From assembly GCA_016946835.1 (NCBI GenBank), contig JACVTC010000103.1, positions 56,001 through 120,000 on the forward strand: a DNA stretch of 64,000 nucleotides, read 5' to 3'. The DNA is from Neocallimastix lanati (nom. inval.) (taxonomy: Eukaryota > Neocallimastigomycota > Neocallimastigomycetes > Neocallimastigales > Neocallimastigaceae). Within the stretch, counting starts at the first letter, position 1, and each line of letters opens with the position of its first letter. Shown piece by piece: positions 59,336 to 64,000 of the stretch. The translations under genes were made by a program, and so were the position numbers. Below the pieces are notes generated by a model. The model searched no databases and was not told the origin of the DNA. It worked only from the letters and a program-made list of their open reading frames with translations.

Positions 59336-60829
59336 TTGTTATTATTTGTTATTATACGGAATATATCTATTTAAAAAAAAAAAATTTTTTTTCTTCTTTT
59401 ATTTCAAAAATTTTTTCTATAAAAATATATTTATAAATTTTTTTTAATAATTTGTTATGTAGAATTTTGTATTTTATCTTTAATATTTTTAAAATTTTTT
59501 TTTATTCGTTTTTTTAAAAAAAAAAGAAAAAAAAATTAGTTATAATTTGTACTTTTTATAATTTTTCTATTTTTAGAATAATTAATTAGTTTTTTTTTAA
59601 AAAAAAAAAAAAAAAAATTGACAATAATTTTAATTGCTTTTATTTAAAAAATTAAATCAAAAATGGCCGTTAATTTTAATATTAATAAATTATCTGAAAT
59701 TTTATTAAATTATTTTACTTTTGATGTTTTTCATTAACATTTAATAATATATGATTATATATATTAACAATATATTGGGAAAGAACAAAATTTTAATTAT
59801 ACAGATATTTTATTTTGAAAGAAAAATAATTATTCATTATCATATTAACATTTCCATAACCAAGATTATAAGATATAAAAATAAAGAATAAAGTTCATAA
59901 TTTACATTTGTTGATTAATAGAATCATCATTAATAAATTTAATATTATTATTTAATTAAAGTTTACAAGATTTATTTATATGATGGTCTTTGTTTTTTTG
60001 CTATTATGAAATATATTTTAATCAATCATTATTTTTCTAGAATAGTAAATATTTATTTTATAAATTGTTTATATTTTGATATTATTAATATAATTATTTA
60101 TTACATTTAATTATATAAAAAACAATTAATAAACAAAAAACAATAAATATTATAATATTAACTAAAAAATTGATATACAAATCATCATTAATATTTTAAT
60201 AATTAATTATTAAGCAGTTTAAAAACCATGAAATCTCAAAATTATTATGAGAAAATATAAAAATAAAATAATAATTAATTAAAAATATTACTAATTTAGT
60301 TGATTTTTTTTTTTTTTTTTATTTTTAATTTTAATTTTTATTATTATCCATTTAATTAGTAAAATTAAAATCACATTTCTTATTAATTAAACTTAGAATA
60401 TGGCCAATTATTACTTTGAATTATAAATATTTTATAAATATTTATAATAAATAATATAGATAAATTAATGTAATTAATATATTAATATTTATTATTTATA
60501 TGTATTATTTATATTAAAGTATAATTCTATTATATATAGTAGAAGATCTAACATATATTACAATATATTAATATATATTATTGTAAATTTTGATAATTTA
60601 AAATTTTTTTAAAGTATTTCTTTTTATTAAATAAGGAATGGTTAGAATTAAATTGTTTTTTATTTCTATTTTTAGTAATTTTTAATTATATTAAAATTCT
60701 TAATTTATTAATTCAAACTGTAAAAATATATTTCATTATTTTTTTTTGAGTAACTTTTAATCTTTTAATTATTGATTATAAAATGATTGCAAATATTAAC
60801 TAAATCATAATACAATGAAAATGCAAAAA

Positions 60830-60860
<31 letters not shown>

Positions 60861-61310
60861 TTATTTAATTGTAATTTTTAGTTTAAAAATTAATATGATC
60901 TATTGGTTATTTTATATATATATATTTTATTTAATATCAAAATTTCATTATCTATTGGAAATAAAATATTATTTTTTATTAATTATTTATTTAAGCAATA
61001 TTCGGTAGAATTCTTATAATTTTATTATTATTATTACTATAATATATTTTTAAATGTAACATTTTTTATTAAATAATTTCAAAAAAAAAAAAAAGGTTAA
61101 CTTTTTGATTAATGAAATTTAATAATTATGACCTTCTTAGAATAATTATTTCAATAATAGATGTATTTTGATTAAAAAAAAAATAATTAATAATTATTAT
61201 AAATCAAAAAAAATATCACACTTTATTTCCTAATAATATTAGAATAAAATATTAGAATAAAATATTAGAATAAAATATTAGAATTATTATTTCAATAATA
61301 GTTTTTTTTT

Positions 61311-61350
<40 letters not shown>

Positions 61351-63202
61351 ATTATAAAATTAATTATTAATAATTATTATAAATCAAAAAAATAATCACA
61401 CTTTATTACCTAATAATATTATAATAAAATTTTAAATGTTTTTTAATATATTATTTAAATTAGGGTATTATATTCTGTTACTAATACAAAAAAATATAAT
61501 TACCTAATAATAATATAATAAAATATTATAAAAGTATTTTATTATATTATTTATAAATAAGGGTATTATATTTTATTAATATAATATCTTATTAATTAAT
61601 ATTCATTTTTTAATTAATCAGTAAATTTTATTTTAAAATATGTATATTAATATGAATGTTCTATGAAATATTACCCTTTATATTTAATTGATAAACTTTA
61701 TTATTTTCTTCATATGTTTATTATTATTATTATTTTAAAAAAGTCTATTTTATTTTAATGAACTTTTTTTATTGTTTATTTTTTTATATGTAAAGTAAAT
61801 TTTTAACCTTATTTAATTACAATTAATTTATAAAGTTAATAATTTACTAAGCATATGGAAATGAGAAAAAAAAAAAAAAAACTTCTGTTAAAGTGATTTT
61901 AGTTTTTATAAAATTTTCAAAATAGAAAAGATGAAATGTAATAAAAAAAAAAAAAGTGAGGTATTAATTTATGAATCCTTTTTTCTTTTCTTTTCTTTTT
62001 TTTTTTTTTTGGTTTGGATTGAAAATAATATAATTAAGCATAAATAAATAAAGTTTTAAATTAAATGATTTGTAAAAATTATTATTAGTAATAAATACTG
62101 TATAATAATTATTTTTAAGAACTTCTAAAAACAGATGAAGTATATAATTTTTATCACTACAATATAAATTATCATATTATTATTATTATTATTTCTATTA
62201 TTTTAAATGATAAAATCAAATTATATTTTCATAATTTAATTAAATTATGAAAACATAAGGCATTTAATGGTAGAAAGTATAAATTATATATAATAAATAA
62301 TAAAGAAACTACTTCTAATGGATTCACTAAATACAGATACAAATATTATTTTCTTATTTAATTATTAAATAATTATTCTTTTTCTTATTATATTTTTTTA
62401 TATATATTAAACTCATTTTAAATATATTAAAACAATATTTGTAATATAATAATAAAATAATAATAATAATAATAATTATTCAAATTTGATTGATAGCTTA
62501 TTTCCAACCATTTATTTATTAAAATTTTCTATAAAAAAATTTATATTAATATAAAAAATATATAAAATTTTAAAATATTATTCTATAAAAAAAAAAAAAC
62601 CAAAATTTTATTGCCTCTTTTTTTTTTTTTTTCTTCTGTGAAAGACAAAAAAATAATTTTTAAAAAAAAGCTGTTAATATTTATGTGAATTTTATTTGTT
62701 AGTCAAAAATAATATATTATGTATTAGAAGCCGTTATCATTTTTTTTTTAAAAAAAAAAAAAAAAAAACTTTTTAATAAATTATTATTTTTTTTATTAAT
62801 TATTAAACTCTAAAATAATACTTATTATTATAATAAATAATAAATATACAAATAAATAAGTAAATAAATAATAATTATAATAAATAATAATAAATAAATA
62901 AAAATAAATAATAAATAAATAGATAGATAAAAATAAGTAATAAATAAATAAATAAATAGATATAATAAATAATAAATAAATAAGTAAATAGATATAATAA
63001 ATAATAAATAAATAAATAAATAAAAATAAATATACAAATAATATAAAATACCAGAAACATCTTTAATAAGTAATTGATGATGGTTTTAATGATTTTTTTT
63101 TTTTTTTTTAAAAAATAATTTCATTTATTATTTTAATATTGTTTATTATCATTATTTAATTTCATCATTGATATGCCATTTTTACTGATTTTATTGTGAT
63201 TA

Positions 63203-63237
<35 letters not shown>

Positions 63238-63470
63238 ATTTCACAAACTATATCATTTAAATAATATTAATTAAAGTCATAAAATGATATATATATATAT
63301 GAAGAAATAATATTACATATATATATATAAATAATAAAATAATAAGTATATATAATGTCAACCGTAATTTACAAGATCATATATAATAATGAACACATAA
63401 TATATATTTGATAAATACATATATTATGTGAATTTAATAACTATTAGAAATATTATAAATGGAATATTAT
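59336..63470. other. AT-rich intergenic spacer (about 4.1 kb)
   Basis: No frame with coding character. Contains many homopolymers (T-run ending near 61349, A-runs near 60830 and 61870) and AAATA/TAAATAA-type tracts at 62830-63035, which give spurious Tyr/Leu/Ile frames on the minus strand. Confidence 0.7.
61186..61440. repeat. Diverged direct repeat of about 60 bp, about 180 bp apart
   Basis: A segment reading TTATTATAAATCAAAAAAA then ATCACACTTTATTNCCTAA occurs near 61194 and again near 61372. Between them lie short tandem AGAATAAAATATT units and a long T-run. A third partial copy (TACCTAATAATAATATAA) is near 61500. Confidence 0.6.
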
Positions 63471-63790
63471 AGAATATTATGCTATGCAGGAATACTTAAA
63501 TATTTATATATATCTGGTTTATTTTTGATAGGTTAACTTAGAGTGGACCACTAGGAAACTATTTACTCCAATTATCTCTCTAATTAATTAAACAAAAACA
63601 TAATATTATACCTTTCAAGGGTGAAATAATATTCAATCAAGGGAAAGGCTTTTTTGATCGATTAAGAAACAGCTTAATATTCTGGGATAAAAATCTGGGT
63701 TGAACATTAAGTCAGTATTGAGGAATTAAATACCAGTCTCTACATGTGAACTGTATTATGGAATAATAAATTTAATTATATGAAATCTAA
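63471..63790. other. Higher-complexity non-coding island
   Basis: About 300 bp with AGAGTGGACCACTAGGAAAC, CAAGGGAAAGGC and GATCGATTAAGAAACAGC. No open frame, no A-tail. Character similar to the islands near 9 kb and 25 kb, possibly a remnant of a retroelement or an unannotated RNA. Confidence 0.4.
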
Positions 63791-63854
63791 ACATTTTATT
63801 GTTTTGATTTTAAATTAATAAGTTTAGTGGAATTAATAAGTTTAGTGATAGTAA

Positions 63855-63935
63855 TAATAATAATAATTAAAAAAAAAGTCATTGTTAACCATTTAATAAT
63901 AATAATTAAAAAAAAAGTCATTGTTAACCATTTAA
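63855..63935. repeat. 39-bp perfect tandem duplication
   Basis: The unit with AAAAAAAGTCATTGTTAACC is present twice with an exact offset of 39 bp (GTC at 63878 and 63917). Confidence 0.85.
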
Positions 63936-64000
63936 TAATAATAATAAAAAACTATTCTATTGTATAAATATATATGTATTTATAAATATCATGTAATAAA

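Noticed and set aside
1-64000. tRNA, 5S and rRNA genes
   Set aside because: I looked for T-arm type GTTCGA-N-TC strings with flanking stems and for conserved rRNA strings. The few TTCGA hits lie in coding or AT-only DNA and do not fold as tRNA.
1-64000. CRISPR arrays or prokaryotic operon structure
   Set aside because: Repeats are contiguous microsatellites or minisatellites without unique spacers, and the genes have spliceosomal introns and poly(A) signals.

Overview
The window looks like nuclear DNA of an anaerobic gut fungus (Neocallimastigomycota) or a close relative. The base composition is extremely AT-rich, with A/T homopolymers of up to 71 bases. Introns are short and AT-rich. An EF-1alpha at 30672-32036 carries the opisthokont insertion (GWHGDNM...MPWYKGW), which argues for a fungus rather than an AT-rich amoeba. 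A Thr-rich, membrane-anchored expansin-like protein fits a plant-fibre degrader. The placement is inference from composition and protein families, not a database match.

Left part (1-32 kb) is gene-poor. It holds the 5' 1887 codons of a giant low-complexity PH-domain protein (minus strand, runs off the left edge), a three-exon PEX13 (14493-16422), a five-exon dephospho-CoA kinase (20985-23145), and an intron-free EF-1alpha coding region with a 5'UTR intron, a TATA box and strongly biased codons (30672-32036). Between them lie kilobases of A/T simple sequence, some local tandem repeats, and a few less AT-rich islands. Three of these islands end in A-runs of 29-36 bases and look like retroposed non-LTR or SINE-type copies.

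Middle part (about 32.46-52.45 kb) is almost entirely a stack of non-LTR retrotransposon (LINE) units of four related families, called A-D here. Units are joined head to tail: each one begins directly after the 15-34 base poly(A) tail of the one before. One family-A element is full length (40045-45404) with an intact 1477-codon ORF (N-terminal domain, Ser-rich linker, AP endonuclease, reverse transcriptase, Cys/His finger). The other units are 5'-truncated, chimeric, inverted or mutated. Copies of the same family look about 99% alike by eye, so the array seems young.

Right part (52.45-64 kb) holds remnants of short secreted Cys-containing protein genes (52451-52849 minus, 53290-54027 plus with a single in-frame TAA, 55031-55503 plus) and an intact three-exon gene (59335-57138, minus) for a 630-residue signal-peptide / double-psi beta-barrel / poly-Thr / transmembrane protein. 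The rest is AT-rich spacer.

The main item to follow up is the poly(A)-to-element stacking, with its chimeric junctions. It could come from serial insertion into A-tracts or from template jumping during one target-primed reverse transcription event. Similar stacks elsewhere mark telomeres or centromeres.
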